Translations under genes and position numbers: made by a program
Notes under the pieces: model-generated
The model's database searches: none
The model's input: only the letters and a program-made list of their open reading frames with translations
Told to the model about the DNA's origin: nothing
NCBI GenBank assembly: GCA_026004875.1
Contig: BPJZ01000009.1
Coordinates: 62,001 to 126,000, forward strand
Direction of reading: 5' to 3'
Source of the DNA: Candidatus Poribacteria bacterium
GTDB taxonomy: Bacteria; Poribacteria; WGA-4E; GCA-2687025
Length of the DNA stretch: 64,000 bases
Shown: one piece after another, positions 26,047-35,959 of the stretch
Layout of the letters: each line of letters opens with the position of its first letter
Position numbering within the stretch: position 1 is the first letter of the stretch

Positions 26047-28071
26047 TTGATCTACGACAGTCGGTTTTTGCAAGACCTGGAGCGCTCCGCCTGGCGCGAG
26101 TGGCTGGAGACCAACGGGATCGGCGGTTACGCCTCCGGGACGCTCGCTGGGGTTCCCACACGTCGGTACCACGCCTTGATGGTCGCTTCGCTCCGCCCCC
26201 CGACCCATCGGGTGGTCTCTCTCCATTCGCTAATCGAGGGACTCCGTTCCTCCGACGGAATCGCGGTCGAGTTCAGCGCGACCGCGTACGCGGACACGGT
26301 GCACCCGGAAGGCTACCGCTTTCTGGAGCGCTTTGATCCGTATCCGTTTCCGACCTGGTGGTTTGGCTTGCCGGACGGCACCCGAATTGAAAAGCAGGTG
26401 GTGGCCGTCCGGGGAGAAAACACGGTGGTGCTCCGCTACGGCCTCCTCGAAGGGCCCGGCGGGGAGCTGTACCTTCGCCCTCGGCTGGTTTGGCGGGACT
26501 ATCATCATCTGCAGTCGGCAACTCCGGCGTTGGCCCAGCCGCTCCGAAAGGAGACGGGACGGCTGCTCTATCAGCCAACAGGTGCGATTCCTCCGCTAGT
26601 CCTTCTCCACGGGGCAGCACGCTTCCAGGAACAGGCCTTCTGGTTCTATCGAGTGCACTACTGGGTCGAGCGGGAGCGGGGTTTAGACTCCATCGAGGAC
26701 CATTGGAGCCCGGGGGAACTTTGCTGGGAGTTGAGCCCAAAGCGACCGGAGGTCTTTCTGATTGCAACACACGACGCCAAGCGGGCGAGCGGATCGGTCG
26801 CCGTCGCTCCGGAGCTGATTCAAAACGAACGGGAGCGACGGACCCGATGGCGTGAATCGGTCGTCGTTGATGAAGAGGTAGAGCCCCGCTTGGCGGAGGT
26901 GCTCCGGCTCTGGGTTGCTCGAAGTTGGGACTATCTCGTTCGACGTGGAGAGGGCTGGACGATCGTTGCCGGTTATCCCTGGTTCACCGATTGGGGTCGA
27001 GACACGTTCATCTCGTTGCCAGGTCTGGCGCTTGCCCTGGGTCGAAAGCGGATCGCCCGAGAGATCATCCGCGTCTACGCCTCCTACTGTTCCCAGGGCA
27101 TGATTCCCAACCGGTTCCCTGACCAGGGGGAAGCGCCGGAGTATAACAACGTGGACGGGACGCTTTGGTTTGTCGAGGCGATCCGCCGGTACCGTCAAGC
27201 TGTTCCGGAGGACCCGATCTTGCAGAAAGAGTGGTACCCGCTCGTTCGGGAGATCCTTGACTGGCACGTTCGCGGCACCCGTTACGGGATCCGGGTAGAT
27301 GGGGACGGACTGCTCCGGGCAGGGGAGCCGGGCACTCAGCTCACCTGGATGGACGCTAAGGTGGGCGACCGGGCGATCACGCCTCGGATCGGAAAGCCGG
27401 TCGAGGTGAACGCGCTATGGTACAACGCGCTGCGGACCGCTGCTGAGCTGGCAGAGCACGCCGGCGATCTCGCGGCGGCTGAAGCCTACGGCCATCAGGC
27501 TGAGCGCACTCGTTCCGCCTTCCGCGCCCGGTTTCCCAACCGACGGGGACGGGGCCTCTACGACGTGGTGGACACCCCCGCCGGCGTGGACGACGCCTCC
27601 ATCCGTCCCAATCAGATCTTCGCGGTCAGCCTAGCCCACCGTCCCCTGACTCGCGCCCTAGAACAGGAGATCGTTGACCTGGTGGACCTGCACCTGTATA
27701 CCCCCTTTGGGCTGCGCAGCTTGGCCCCTAGCGATCCAAACTATCGCCCCCGTTACGTCGGCGGACCGGTCGAGCGCGATGAAGCCTACCATCAGGGGAC
27801 CGTCTGGGGATGGCTCTGGGGGCCGTACATGACCGCCTACGGGAACGTTCACGGCTGGGATTCTGCCCTCTTCCGCGCCCGGCTGCTGGACGGGCTCCGG
27901 TTGCTGGCCTTCAGGCGCGAGGAGCGCGGCATCGGAGGCATCGCCGAAATCTACGATGGGCAGGCCCCCCATCGGGCACGAGGGTGCCCCTGGCAGGCTT
28001 GGAGCCTGGCTGAGGTCCTCCGCGTCGCTGTAGAGGCTGGTCTGATCCGCGCGGCTGCCGAATCGGAGTAG
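26047..28071 (+). CDS. Glycogen debranching enzyme (amylo-alpha-1,6-glucosidase family)
   Basis: About 674 residues. The N-terminal domain begins REWLETNGIGGYASGTLAG with PTRRYHALM, the archaeal/bacterial GDE signature, and the catalytic (alpha/alpha)6 domain shows AGYPWFTDWGRDTFISLPG, FPDQGEAPEYNNVDGTLWF and the final RARGCPWQAWSLAEVLR. It releases alpha-1,6-linked glucose from glycogen or related glucans in the cytosol. The start is uncertain: TTG 26047 follows GGGGAGGG, and the frame is also open from a TTG at 26020. Its stop is 1 base from the stop of the convergent macro-domain gene. Confidence 0.85.
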   Translation: MIYDSRFLQDLERSAWREWLETNGIGGYASGTLAGVPTRRYHALMVASLRPPTHRVVSLHSLIEGLRSSDGIAVEFSATAYADTVHPEGYRFLERFDPYPFPTWWFGLPDGTRIEKQVVAVRGENTVVLRYGLLEGPGGELYLRPRLVWRDYHHLQSATPALAQPLRKETGRLLYQPTGAIPPLVLLHGAARFQEQAFWFYRVHYWVERERGLDSIEDHWSPGELCWELSPKRPEVFLIATHDAKRASGSVAVAPELIQNERERRTRWRESVVVDEEVEPRLAEVLRLWVARSWDYLVRRGEGWTIVAGYPWFTDWGRDTFISLPGLALALGRKRIAREIIRVYASYCSQGMIPNRFPDQGEAPEYNNVDGTLWFVEAIRRYRQAVPEDPILQKEWYPLVREILDWHVRGTRYGIRVDGDGLLRAGEPGTQLTWMDAKVGDRAITPRIGKPVEVNALWYNALRTAAELAEHAGDLAAAEAYGHQAERTRSAFRARFPNRRGRGLYDVVDTPAGVDDASIRPNQIFAVSLAHRPLTRALEQEIVDLVDLHLYTPFGLRSLAPSDPNYRPRYVGGPVERDEAYHQGTVWGWLWGPYMTAYGNVHGWDSALFRARLLDGLRLLAFRREERGIGGIAEIYDGQAPHRARGCPWQAWSLAEVLRVAVEAGLIRAAAESE

Positions 28072-28072
28072 T

Positions 28073-28624
28073 TTAAGTTACGTCAAACTCGCAGTGCTCT
28101 ATAAAGGTCCGGTAGGCCTCTTCGCCAAAGAGGACGAAAACCACCCGTTCGATCCGGTCGTCCTGTTTGAGAAATTCGGACACGGCCCGCGAGGCGACCT
28201 GGGCCGCCTGGTCGGGCGGGTAGCCGTAGACGCCGGTTGAGATCGCCGGGAAGGCGATCGTCTTCAGGCCGTTCTCAGCGGCCAGCTTCAGGCTGTTCCA
28301 ATAGCAGCGGCGGAGCAACTCCGGTTCGTTCTGGGTTCCGCCTTTCCAGACCGGCCCCACGGTGTGGATGACGTGCTTAGCTTTCAGGTTGCCGCCGGTA
28401 GTGATCACCGCCTCGCCGGTCGGAAGGCCGTTCGGGTATTGGGTCCGGCGAATCTGCTTACACTCTTCCAGGATGGCCGGGCCTCCCGCCCGATGGATCG
28501 CACCGTCCACGCCGCCCCCGCCCATCAGGGAGGGGTTGGCTGCGTTTACGATGGCGTCTACCTCCTCTTGGGTGATGTCCCCGGTTTTCACCAGCACGCG
28601 CGTTCCAAACCACCGCTCAGGCAT
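28073..28624 (-). CDS. Macro-domain protein (O-acetyl-ADP-ribose deacetylase type)
   Basis: 183 residues, single macro domain. Signature segments: [34 protein letters not shown] in two overlapping blocks near the N-terminus, with the ADP-ribose loop [10 protein letters not shown] near residue 130. Members of the YmdB/MacroD class remove acetyl from O-acetyl-ADP-ribose or ADP-ribose from acidic residues. It stands alone, convergent to the debranching gene and divergent from the TonB receptor. The 200-base upstream region has no clear promoter that I can assign. Confidence 0.9.
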   Translation of the reverse strand: MPERWFGTRVLVKTGDITQEEVDAIVNAANPSLMGGGGVDGAIHRAGGPAILEECKQIRRTQYPNGLPTGEAVITTGGNLKAKHVIHTVGPVWKGGTQNEPELLRRCYWNSLKLAAENGLKTIAFPAISTGVYGYPPDQAAQVASRAVSEFLKQDDRIERVVFVLFGEEAYRTFIEHCEFDVT

Positions 28625-28824
28625 CGTCTCCCTCCCGGATGGTCACCAAATGGACATCTTTTGGCCAGAAAATGAACACCTTCCGGCGTTTTTCCCGCCT
28701 TCTGGATGCTAGAACAAGGTTCTTGGCGCGGTCGTCCGCGCCGGGCACCGAAATTGTTTAGGAATCGACGGAGCCCGGCAAGTCTGAGTCTTGATGAGAC
28801 TCTTGGAGGAAGAGGATCAAAACG

Positions 28825-31116
28825 ATGATTCGTTCGCTTCGAACCGATTGGAGAGCAACGGTCCTGATTCCTGCACTGCTGTTTTTCTCGGTTGGAGGCA
28901 GAGGAGAGGAGCCGACCGCCGAGCTGGAGGCGATCACGGTGACGGCAACACGGGTTCCCTCCACTTCGTACGACGCACCGAATGCGGTCACCGTCATCAC
29001 TCGGGAGGAGATTGAACGGCGCATGCCGATGGGGGTCATGGACGCCCTCTTCGACGAGGCAGGGGTTTATCACCAGCGGACGACTAACGGGCAAGGATCG
29101 CCGTTTCTGCGCAACTTTACCGGTTATCACACGCTGATGTTGATCGACGGCGTCCGGCTGAACAACTCGACGTTTCGCTCTGGGCCGAATCAGTACTTCA
29201 ACACGCTGGACGCCGACGACGCGCAGCGGATCGAGGTGGTGCGTGGTCCCTCTTCGGTGCTTTACGGCAACTCGGCGATCGGAGGGGCGATCCACGTCCT
29301 CTCACCGGAGCCGCCCCGATTCCGCGAGTGGACAGTACAGCCTCGTCTGTTTGCTCGATACGCGAGCGCTGGAGGATCGGTAGCCGGAGGTGTGGAAGTA
29401 ACCGGCGGCAACGAGCGCTTCGGCTTCCGAGCTCTGGCCACTCGAAAGCAGGTCGGAGACGTGACTCCCGGCAAAGGCCACGACGTGCACGTTCAGGGTC
29501 GCAAGTTTTTCCTGACCAGCGAGACCGATCCGAAGAGGATTCCCGAGACGTTTCTCGTCAACGGAGAGGAGTACGAATGGACGGTTCTCTACGACGTCGA
29601 GGAGCCGACCCGGTACGATGAGAACGCCTTTGCGCTGGGGGCGGTCTGGCGAGTGGATGAAACCCGACAGCTCCGCGTCCACTACCAAGGGTTCGTTGCG
29701 AACGTCTCCTCCCGATGGGATCGAATCGCCTCCGGCGAGGAGTTCTCCAGGTTCGAGTACGATCCGCAAGACCGGCATCTGGTCTATGCAAAGTACCGCG
29801 CCCAAGGACTGCGTCCGTCGTTGGATCGGCTGGAGGCTACCCTCTCCTATCAGCGACAGGTGGAAGGACAGTATCAACTTCGGGTTGGGGCCGATCCCGC
29901 CGAGACGACCTATCTCTGGGATGCGATTGATTCGGTGGGCGGATCGCTGCTCTTAGCAACGCCGATCGGAGATCGCGGCCGGCTGACCTACGGTGTAGAC
30001 GCCTACTTCGACAGGGTCACTGGCCGGCAGACGATGCCGGCCTCCAATCGGCGAGCTTGGGGGCGGTTCCCCGACGGCTCGACGGGCTTGGACGTGAGTC
30101 TCTACGGGGAGCTGGAGGCGAAGCCCACCGTTAGCACCACGTTGACCCTCGGCGGGAACCTCTCCTACTACCGGTATCGGGCCGATCTGACGTTGGTGGA
30201 TCCCACCTTTGGCGAGCTGGACAGTTCCGGAACGGCCCTGACCGGCATGGTGGCGCTAGCGCAGGAGCTCACGGAGGGAATCAAAGTGTTCGCCAGCGCT
30301 GGGACCGGCTTTCGAGCGCCGAACCTTTCGGACCTTTCCGGCGTTGAGGTAACCAACCAGGGCGTTCAGGCGCCGAGTCCGGAGGTGGGCCCGGAACGGA
30401 GCATCAATTTGGAGGCGGGAGTGAAGCTCCGGCGCGGACGAGTCGGCGGTGAGATCGCCGTTTTCTCCCTTTGGCTGCGCGACCAGGTCGTCGCCCGAAC
30501 GACCGAGGAGGTCTTTGGCGACCGCCTGCCAAGCTACATTCAGCCGATCCGGGAGCAGTATCCGGACCTGGACATCCTCGTTTTGGACAATCTGGACGAG
30601 TCGGTCGTCCGGGGGATGGAAGCTAGCTTGAGCGTTGCTCCGGCGCCCTGGTTGGTGGTCTACGGCGTCGGGAACTTCTATCGAGGCGAAGTGCTCAAGC
30701 TCAACGGTGAGCCGCCCGATCCGGCGAAGCCCTGGGAGGCCCGGATTCGCCGGGAGATCCCACCCCACGGGACGCTCGGCGTCCGGTACCTCCCAAATGG
30801 AACGGTCTGGGTGGAGCTCTTTGCGCGCGGGGCAATGAAACAGGATCGGCTGAGCAAGGGGGATATCCGCGATCCGCGAATTCCTGGTTTCACCCGAGAC
30901 GCGACCAAGGTCGCTTTTGATGCAAACGGACGAGCACAGGACGCCGGAACGCCGGGATGGGTCACGTTGAACCTCCGAGCTGGGCTGAGGCTCTGGGAAC
31001 AAACCCGGTTGACAGTGGCGGTCGAGAACCTCTTCGATCGTCGGTATCGCTGGCACGGCTCCGGCGTAGACGCGCCGGGACGAAACGTCCTGATCAGCCT
31101 GGATCAGCGCTTCTGA
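28825..31116 (+). CDS. TonB-dependent outer-membrane receptor
   Basis: 763 residues. An N-terminal signal sequence is followed by a TonB-box-like AITVTATR near residue 35, a plug domain (NAVTVITREEIE, LMLIDGVRLNN, RIEVVRGPSSVLYGNSAIGG) and a beta-barrel of about 600 residues ending in the typical C-terminal Phe (LDQRF). It takes up a ligand such as a siderophore, cobalamin or oligosaccharide across the outer membrane using TonB energy. No TonB/ExbBD or ABC uptake gene lies nearby, so the ligand is undefined. This is the clearest evidence for an outer membrane. A terminator follows at 31175-31196. Confidence 0.9.
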   Translation: MIRSLRTDWRATVLIPALLFFSVGGRGEEPTAELEAITVTATRVPSTSYDAPNAVTVITREEIERRMPMGVMDALFDEAGVYHQRTTNGQGSPFLRNFTGYHTLMLIDGVRLNNSTFRSGPNQYFNTLDADDAQRIEVVRGPSSVLYGNSAIGGAIHVLSPEPPRFREWTVQPRLFARYASAGGSVAGGVEVTGGNERFGFRALATRKQVGDVTPGKGHDVHVQGRKFFLTSETDPKRIPETFLVNGEEYEWTVLYDVEEPTRYDENAFALGAVWRVDETRQLRVHYQGFVANVSSRWDRIASGEEFSRFEYDPQDRHLVYAKYRAQGLRPSLDRLEATLSYQRQVEGQYQLRVGADPAETTYLWDAIDSVGGSLLLATPIGDRGRLTYGVDAYFDRVTGRQTMPASNRRAWGRFPDGSTGLDVSLYGELEAKPTVSTTLTLGGNLSYYRYRADLTLVDPTFGELDSSGTALTGMVALAQELTEGIKVFASAGTGFRAPNLSDLSGVEVTNQGVQAPSPEVGPERSINLEAGVKLRRGRVGGEIAVFSLWLRDQVVARTTEEVFGDRLPSYIQPIREQYPDLDILVLDNLDESVVRGMEASLSVAPAPWLVVYGVGNFYRGEVLKLNGEPPDPAKPWEARIRREIPPHGTLGVRYLPNGTVWVELFARGAMKQDRLSKGDIRDPRIPGFTRDATKVAFDANGRAQDAGTPGWVTLNLRAGLRLWEQTRLTVAVENLFDRRYRWHGSGVDAPGRNVLISLDQRF

Positions 31117-31174
31117 CGAGGCGCTCGCTGGCTTCTGTCGGGACGGCTTCTCGAAATCGTTCAAACCTCCGGAG

Positions 31175-31196
31175 CGGGGGCGACTTTTCGCCCCCG
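31175..31196. terminator. Bidirectional hairpin terminator between TonB receptor and algJ-like gene
   Basis: A 9-base-pair stem (CGGGGGCGA/TCGCCCCCG) with a 4-base loop lies between two convergent genes. The trailing T-run is weak in both directions. Confidence 0.5.
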
Positions 31197-31216
31197 TTCG
31201 TGCTGAGGAGCGCCCG

Positions 31217-32248
31217 TTACTGAACAACCGGCACTTTGCGCCAGCCCTGGCCTTCGGTGAACTCGCGAACGCTGAGGCACCAGATCACCACGCGTTTCCC
31301 GCGTAGGTTGTCCCGCCGTCGATAGAGCGTCAGCCGAGAGGGCGTCGCGCCGGAGCCACGCACCCCCACCAGATCCACCGGAAAGCCTAGGAGAAAGGCC
31401 AACTGATCGGCCAGGCCGGCCCCTTGGGCGTGCATGTCACCACCGGCCTGGAACACGAGCGTGTGGCTGTCCCCCAGCAGGAGCACGGGGCTCTCTCGCC
31501 AGGGAGGAACGGGCGACAGCCCCCCGCCGGTCCGGCGGCCAACAAAGCGGAGGACCAGCTCCTCCTGAGGCAGGGAGGGGTCCCCCAGATCGCGCCACAG
31601 GTCTCCTGCGATCCGGATCGAACGGTACTCCGATTCCAGCGGCTGTTTAGGCACCCCCTCCAACCATTCTGGAGAGCCGATCCAGCGGACGATCTCCTCG
31701 GCGGCCAGCTCGATCCCCCGGCCTGACCAGTGGGTGTCCTGCTTGCAGTAGAGCGGATCGCCCCCCTCTCGTGCCGCTCGGTAGACCGGCACCAAGTCGA
31801 GCACTTCGACACCGTTTTGGCGTAGGAGTCCGTAGAACTCAGCGTGGGCGGCGTCCAGCCGCTCCGCAGGGGGATCGTCCAGAAGCCGATCCGGGTAGAT
31901 GACCACCTTCGCCGGAACCGGTACAAACAGCAGCCGAATTCCCGCCCGTTGGAGCTGTCTGTGAAAGTCTAGAATCGCTGGAAGCGGATCGGCGTAGTCC
32001 GGGTTAGGGGCTCGGCTGACTCGTCGAGCGGCCTCCCCCCAGAAGCGGCCTACGCTGATGCTGCGCAGTTCCGTCGTGAAGAAGAGCCACCCTTCGCGCC
32101 CACGAACCACCGTTCCGGCGGAGCCTTCGCCCCGTTCGGAAAGGTCGCCGAGCGCCCGCAGGGCCTCCGGAACGCTCATCGCCCACGCAGACGAAGCGAA
32201 CAACAGTCCTAGCCCCAACGCCCACAAGCGCTTTCTGCGTTGCTTCAT
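31217..32248 (-). CDS. AlgX/AlgJ-like SGNH O-acetyltransferase, second copy
   Basis: 343 residues from ATG 32248 with an N-terminal signal or anchor segment (KRLWALGLGLLFASSAWA). The SGNH-type active site of the alginate O-acetylation family is visible: the Asp-His pair in KQDTHWSG and the nucleophilic Ser in LLLGDSHT. Such proteins receive acetyl groups moved across the membrane by AlgI and place them on a polysaccharide in the periplasm. It overlaps the upstream paralogue by 4 bases (ATGA). Being shorter and lacking an obvious C-terminal carbohydrate module, it may act on a different position or polymer. Confidence 0.75.
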   Translation of the reverse strand: MKQRRKRLWALGLGLLFASSAWAMSVPEALRALGDLSERGEGSAGTVVRGREGWLFFTTELRSISVGRFWGEAARRVSRAPNPDYADPLPAILDFHRQLQRAGIRLLFVPVPAKVVIYPDRLLDDPPAERLDAAHAEFYGLLRQNGVEVLDLVPVYRAAREGGDPLYCKQDTHWSGRGIELAAEEIVRWIGSPEWLEGVPKQPLESEYRSIRIAGDLWRDLGDPSLPQEELVLRFVGRRTGGGLSPVPPWRESPVLLLGDSHTLVFQAGGDMHAQGAGLADQLAFLLGFPVDLVGVRGSGATPSRLTLYRRRDNLRGKRVVIWCLSVREFTEGQGWRKVPVVQ

Positions 32249-33957
32249 GGCACCGCCTCCCCCCAGTAGGGCACGAGAAGAAACGTTGCCTCGTCGTCCA
32301 ACTCCACCCGGACATAGCTTCCGTACCGTTCGCTCACCTGATCCCAGGGAATCAGTCGGAACCGGACGCGCTCGCCGGCGTTGCGTCGGGCCAGCTCCGT
32401 CCAGCGGCCTTCTCGCATGCCCCAAGCAAAGACTAACGCCTCGGGCTCCGGGAACGCTCCAGAGATCACGTGTAGCTCAACCAGGTGAAGCGCGATGATC
32501 GCGTCAGGATACGGCACGCTGCCCGGGGCCGGAGGGCGGGAGATCGCCCGGATCGTTCCCCCAACGAGAACCTCCGCCGCGTCAGGCTTCGGCTCCGTCG
32601 AGGGGATGGGGCCGGCGCCCTCCTGGGCCAAAGTCGGCTGAAGGGTCGGCTCGGGAAGCGGGATCGGCCTCCAGTCGCCAACGGCTAATTCGCGCGCCGC
32701 GAACTGGTAGACGACGACACGCTTCCCCCTCAGCCGATCCGCGCCGCGGCGAAGGTCGGCCTGCAGGGCCTCACGGGTGGCGTAAGCGCCCCCGGCGTTC
32801 TGGACGATCCGGTCAATCGGCTGCTGGAGAAAGAAGCTCAACTGCTCTCCAAAGCCCGCATCGGCCCCCCAGCCCATTCCCTCCAGGGAGTAGATGTTGC
32901 TAAAGCTGTCGCCCAGAAGCAGCACCGGCCCGCGCGGGTCCGGACGCCACGGGGCCCCGTCCTCGCGAACGACTGGGTGAATCGTTGTCATCTCCGGACG
33001 GTAAAGCCGTTGTCCCGCCGGGAGTTTGAGCATTATGGCGATATCCCCCAGGTTGGTGATCTGCCGTTCCTCTCGCCGATAACGCCCCTCCGCTGGCCGA
33101 GGAACCAGCCCTTCGCGGACTAGGTAGTCTGCTAACGCTTGGGCGACTCGTTCCATCGCCTCCGGGGTCCAATGGGTGTCGGTGCGCAAGTAGGCCCGGC
33201 CCCCTTCCCGACGAAAACGGGTCAAGATCGGTCCCGGATCGAAGACTCGAACCCCGTTCCGCTCCAGCTCCCGGAGGAACGCCTCATAGGAAGGATTCTG
33301 AAGGGGCTCCGCCGGCGGTTGGGCGCTGGAGCTGAGATAGTCCGGGTAGACGGACGGCTTGACCGGCGTCGGGACAACGACTAGCGTGGCGCCGTAGGCT
33401 TTGAGAGCTTCTGCCAACTGGATAATCGGGGCGATCGGATCCGGATGGGGCGGGTCCTCCCATCCCTTGGCCCCACGGATACGCGCTTGCATCTGCTCCG
33501 GTTCGAGAAACCCTGGGCCAATCAGATAGTCCACGCCGGGCCGGTAAAAGAGCCAGCGCTTGCGACCGATGTACGCCTGTTCGTTGCCAACGCCGAAGAT
33601 CGCTGTGAGCGCATACTGCGCTCGAGGAAGAATCCAACCGGAGACGACCGAGGTTTCCTCCAGCTGCGTTTCGAACTCGTGGATCTCCCGCAGGGAAGGA
33701 AGCAGCTCCAGCAGTCCGGGAATTCCCTGGACCTGACGGAACTCCTCCAGCCGTGGGAGCATCCGAAAGACGCTGAGCGGATGGGGAAGGCCGGGCGTCT
33801 CATCGCGCCATTCGGTGATCAGCTGAACCAGCGGCACCGCGCCGATTGTCGCCAACAGCGCCAGCGTCAGAAGAACAGCCAGCCCACGACGAGAGAACTC
33901 CGTCTGAGCGATCTCGTGGAGCGCCTCTTCACGCCGTTCGACCGCGCGGGAACGCAT
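32245..33957 (-). CDS. AlgJ/AlgX-like O-acetyltransferase with membrane anchor and C-terminal extension
   Basis: 570 residues. One membrane segment (LAVLLTLALLATIGAVPLV, about residues 27-47) anchors a periplasmic SGNH domain with RTDTHWTPEAM (Asp-His) and VLLLGDSFSN (Ser). A C-terminal extension of about 150 residues after a Pro-rich linker is probably a beta domain. It lies 11 bases after algI and overlaps the second algJ-like gene, so the three form an acetylation operon. No alginate biosynthesis gene is present, so the polymer may be cellulose, another exopolysaccharide or a cell-wall glycan. Confidence 0.75.
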   Translation of the reverse strand: MRSRAVERREEALHEIAQTEFSRRGLAVLLTLALLATIGAVPLVQLITEWRDETPGLPHPLSVFRMLPRLEEFRQVQGIPGLLELLPSLREIHEFETQLEETSVVSGWILPRAQYALTAIFGVGNEQAYIGRKRWLFYRPGVDYLIGPGFLEPEQMQARIRGAKGWEDPPHPDPIAPIIQLAEALKAYGATLVVVPTPVKPSVYPDYLSSSAQPPAEPLQNPSYEAFLRELERNGVRVFDPGPILTRFRREGGRAYLRTDTHWTPEAMERVAQALADYLVREGLVPRPAEGRYRREERQITNLGDIAIMLKLPAGQRLYRPEMTTIHPVVREDGAPWRPDPRGPVLLLGDSFSNIYSLEGMGWGADAGFGEQLSFFLQQPIDRIVQNAGGAYATREALQADLRRGADRLRGKRVVVYQFAARELAVGDWRPIPLPEPTLQPTLAQEGAGPIPSTEPKPDAAEVLVGGTIRAISRPPAPGSVPYPDAIIALHLVELHVISGAFPEPEALVFAWGMREGRWTELARRNAGERVRFRLIPWDQVSERYGSYVRVELDDEATFLLVPYWGEAVP

Positions 33958-33968
33958 CGCTGGGGCTC

Positions 33969-35426
33969 CTAAAAGATGAAGTAGATGAACGGATTATACG
34001 CCTGCGTCGACAGCGCGACGATCGAAAGCCATAAAAGCGCCAAACAAAGAAGCGCCTTGGGTACGGTCAAGCGCCGGGTCCAGTCCCAGGACTGGGGGGC
34101 TCCCCAGGTGATCGCTGCAGCAACCGCCATCGTCAACAGATAGTAAGGTCGATAAACAACTCCCCCGATCAGCGCCGCATTGGGAAGCGGCTCTCGAAGC
34201 CCAAAGAGGCTAAGCAGGTAGTTCGTAGCGGCGCTCAGGTCGCTGGAGCGGAAGAAAACCCAAGCGATCAACACCGTGAAGAACGTAATCCCCACCCGCA
34301 AGGGCCGGGGAAGGCCGGCGTAAGGGGCCGTCTTTCCCCGGGAACGCTCAAAGGCTAACATCGCACCGTGGATTGCCCCCCAGATGACAAAGTTCCAAGC
34401 AGCCCCGTGCCAGAGCCCGCCTAGCAACATCACGATCGCTAGATTGATGTAGGTCCGTCGGGGGCCCTTCCGGTTTCCTCCCAGGGGAATGTAAAGGTAG
34501 TCCCGAAGCCAACTGGACAGCGACAGGTGCCAGCGTCTCCAAAATTCGGTGATGGACTCGGAGCGGTACGGCGCGTCGAAGTTCTTAGGAAAGGCGAACC
34601 CAAGCATTAGTCCCAACCCGATCGCCATGTCCGAATAACCGCTAAAGTCGAAGTAAATCTGAAACGCATAGGCCAACAGACCGTACCAGGCGTCCCATGT
34701 CCCCACCGAACCGGCGTCAAAGACCGTGTCGGCCACCTTTCCGCAGGGGTTTGCTAAAAGCACCTTCTTAGCCAGGCCAAGGCTCAAGAAGGCCACCCCT
34801 CGCGCGAACTTCTCCCAGGTGTGCTCCCGGGCGCGAAGCTGGTCGGCTACCTCCGAAAACCGGACGATCGGGCCGGCGACTAGCTGAGGAAACATCGAGA
34901 CGTAGCAGGCAAAGTCCACAAAGTTCCGAATCGCCCGCGCCTCCCCGCGAAACACGTCGATGGTGTAGCTCATGGACTGAAAGGTGTAGAAGCTAATTCC
35001 TAAGGGCAGCGTCACCCGAAAGAAGGTTTCCCACCGAAGGTGCTCCAGCCCCAAAAGGGAGACCAGCCCGTTGTAGTTCTCGACGGCGAAGTTGAAATAC
35101 TTGAAAAACCCAAGCAGGGAGAGGTTTGTCACGACGGAGACGATGAGGGCGGCCTTCTGCCCACGAGTGCGAGGAGTTCCCTTCGGCAGCGGTTCGATCG
35201 GCTTGTTCCAGTTCTTTCCTAATCGCTGGGCAACGGCCAGGCCGCAGAAGTAGTCCACCACCGTGGAGCCGAACATCAAAAAGACAAACTTCGGGTTGGC
35301 CCAGCCGTAAAAAACGTAGCTGAGCAGTGTCAGCCCTAGGTGCTTCCAGCGGCGCGGCAGAGCGTAGTAGACCGCCAGCGCCGTCGGGAGAAAGTAGAAG
35401 AGAAAAAGGTGCGAGCTGAAAACCAT
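33969..35426 (-). CDS. algI: MBOAT-family O-acyltransferase (AlgI type)
   Basis: 485 residues with about 10-12 membrane segments. It shows the MBOAT core: WHLSLSSWLRDYLYIPLGGN and the catalytic His in GLWHGAAWNFVIWG, plus the N-terminal FSSHLFLFYFLPTALAVY typical of AlgI. It passes acetyl groups from a cytoplasmic donor to a periplasmic AlgJ/AlgX partner, here the two genes downstream. The symbol reflects family; the acetylated polymer is unknown. It begins the minus-strand operon; the 184 bases before it hold an A/T-rich stretch but no promoter I can fix. Confidence 0.85.
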   Translation of the reverse strand: MVFSSHLFLFYFLPTALAVYYALPRRWKHLGLTLLSYVFYGWANPKFVFLMFGSTVVDYFCGLAVAQRLGKNWNKPIEPLPKGTPRTRGQKAALIVSVVTNLSLLGFFKYFNFAVENYNGLVSLLGLEHLRWETFFRVTLPLGISFYTFQSMSYTIDVFRGEARAIRNFVDFACYVSMFPQLVAGPIVRFSEVADQLRAREHTWEKFARGVAFLSLGLAKKVLLANPCGKVADTVFDAGSVGTWDAWYGLLAYAFQIYFDFSGYSDMAIGLGLMLGFAFPKNFDAPYRSESITEFWRRWHLSLSSWLRDYLYIPLGGNRKGPRRTYINLAIVMLLGGLWHGAAWNFVIWGAIHGAMLAFERSRGKTAPYAGLPRPLRVGITFFTVLIAWVFFRSSDLSAATNYLLSLFGLREPLPNAALIGGVVYRPYYLLTMAVAAAITWGAPQSWDWTRRLTVPKALLCLALLWLSIVALSTQAYNPFIYFIF

Positions 35427-35582
35427 CCCGTTGCTGCCTACACTGGCTTTTCTCCCTAGAAAACGAGGTTCCGGCTCGAAGGGTACGCGCCGGCGGTGAG
35501 AAATCTATCAACGGGGGATGGATTTTTTCTGAAAAGATAAAAAAGGAGCGTTAAACACAGCGGAGCCGGGCCCCGAGCACGA

Positions 35583-35604
35583 AAAAACGCGCCTCAGCGC
35601 GTTC
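35583..35604 (-). terminator. Intrinsic terminator after tRNA-Leu
   Basis: On the minus strand a stem AACGCGC/GCGCGTT with a short loop is followed by a run of T, directly downstream of the tRNA-Leu CCA end. Confidence 0.7.
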
Positions 35605-35610
35605 GGGAGA

Positions 35611-35698
35611 TGGTGCCGAGGGGGGGACTCGAACCCCCACGGGCGTAATGCCCACTAGATCCTGAATCTAGCGCGTCTACCATTTCCGCCACCTCGGC
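35611..35698 (-). tRNA. tRNA-Leu (anticodon CAG)
   Basis: 88 bases with encoded CCA. The acceptor arms GCCGAGG/CCTCGGC pair fully, a class II variable arm (TGGGCATTACGCCC) is present, and the anticodon loop ATTCAGGAT centres on CAG, reading CTG codons. The T arm is GGGGG-TTCGAGT-CCCCC. Confidence 0.95.
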
Positions 35699-35721
35699 GA
35701 CGACTCTTTGATTGCGCAAGT

Positions 35722-35751
35722 ATTCTATCGGCAAGGGCAGGGGGAAGTCAA
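35722..35751 (-). promoter_or_regulatory. Promoter of tRNA-Leu
   Basis: Minus-strand TTGACT (35746-35751) and TAGAAT (35722-35727) are 18 bases apart and end 24 bases before the tRNA 5' end, a good sigma70-type match. Confidence 0.65.
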
Positions 35752-35959
35752 TAGCCCCGTGGCTGAGAACGTTCCGAAAATGCCCCCTAGCGTCGAGGAT
35801 CGCCCTGGAATCGCTTTTAACAAAGCTCCCGCGGAGCCGGGCTTGACCGAGGCGATCTCTTGAGCGGATAATCTTACCTTCTCTGTCTGAAAGAGATGGA
35901 CGTGATCGGCAGACGTTCGGTAGTACCGTAGCGAAGAAGCGGTTCGGAAAGGGGCGCCG

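Noticed and set aside
28073-28624. Functional link of the macro-domain gene to the ADP-ribosylglycohydrolase-like gene
   Set aside because: They are 18 kb apart in different operons, and the latter is in sugar-dehydrogenase context; no support beyond shared ligand class.
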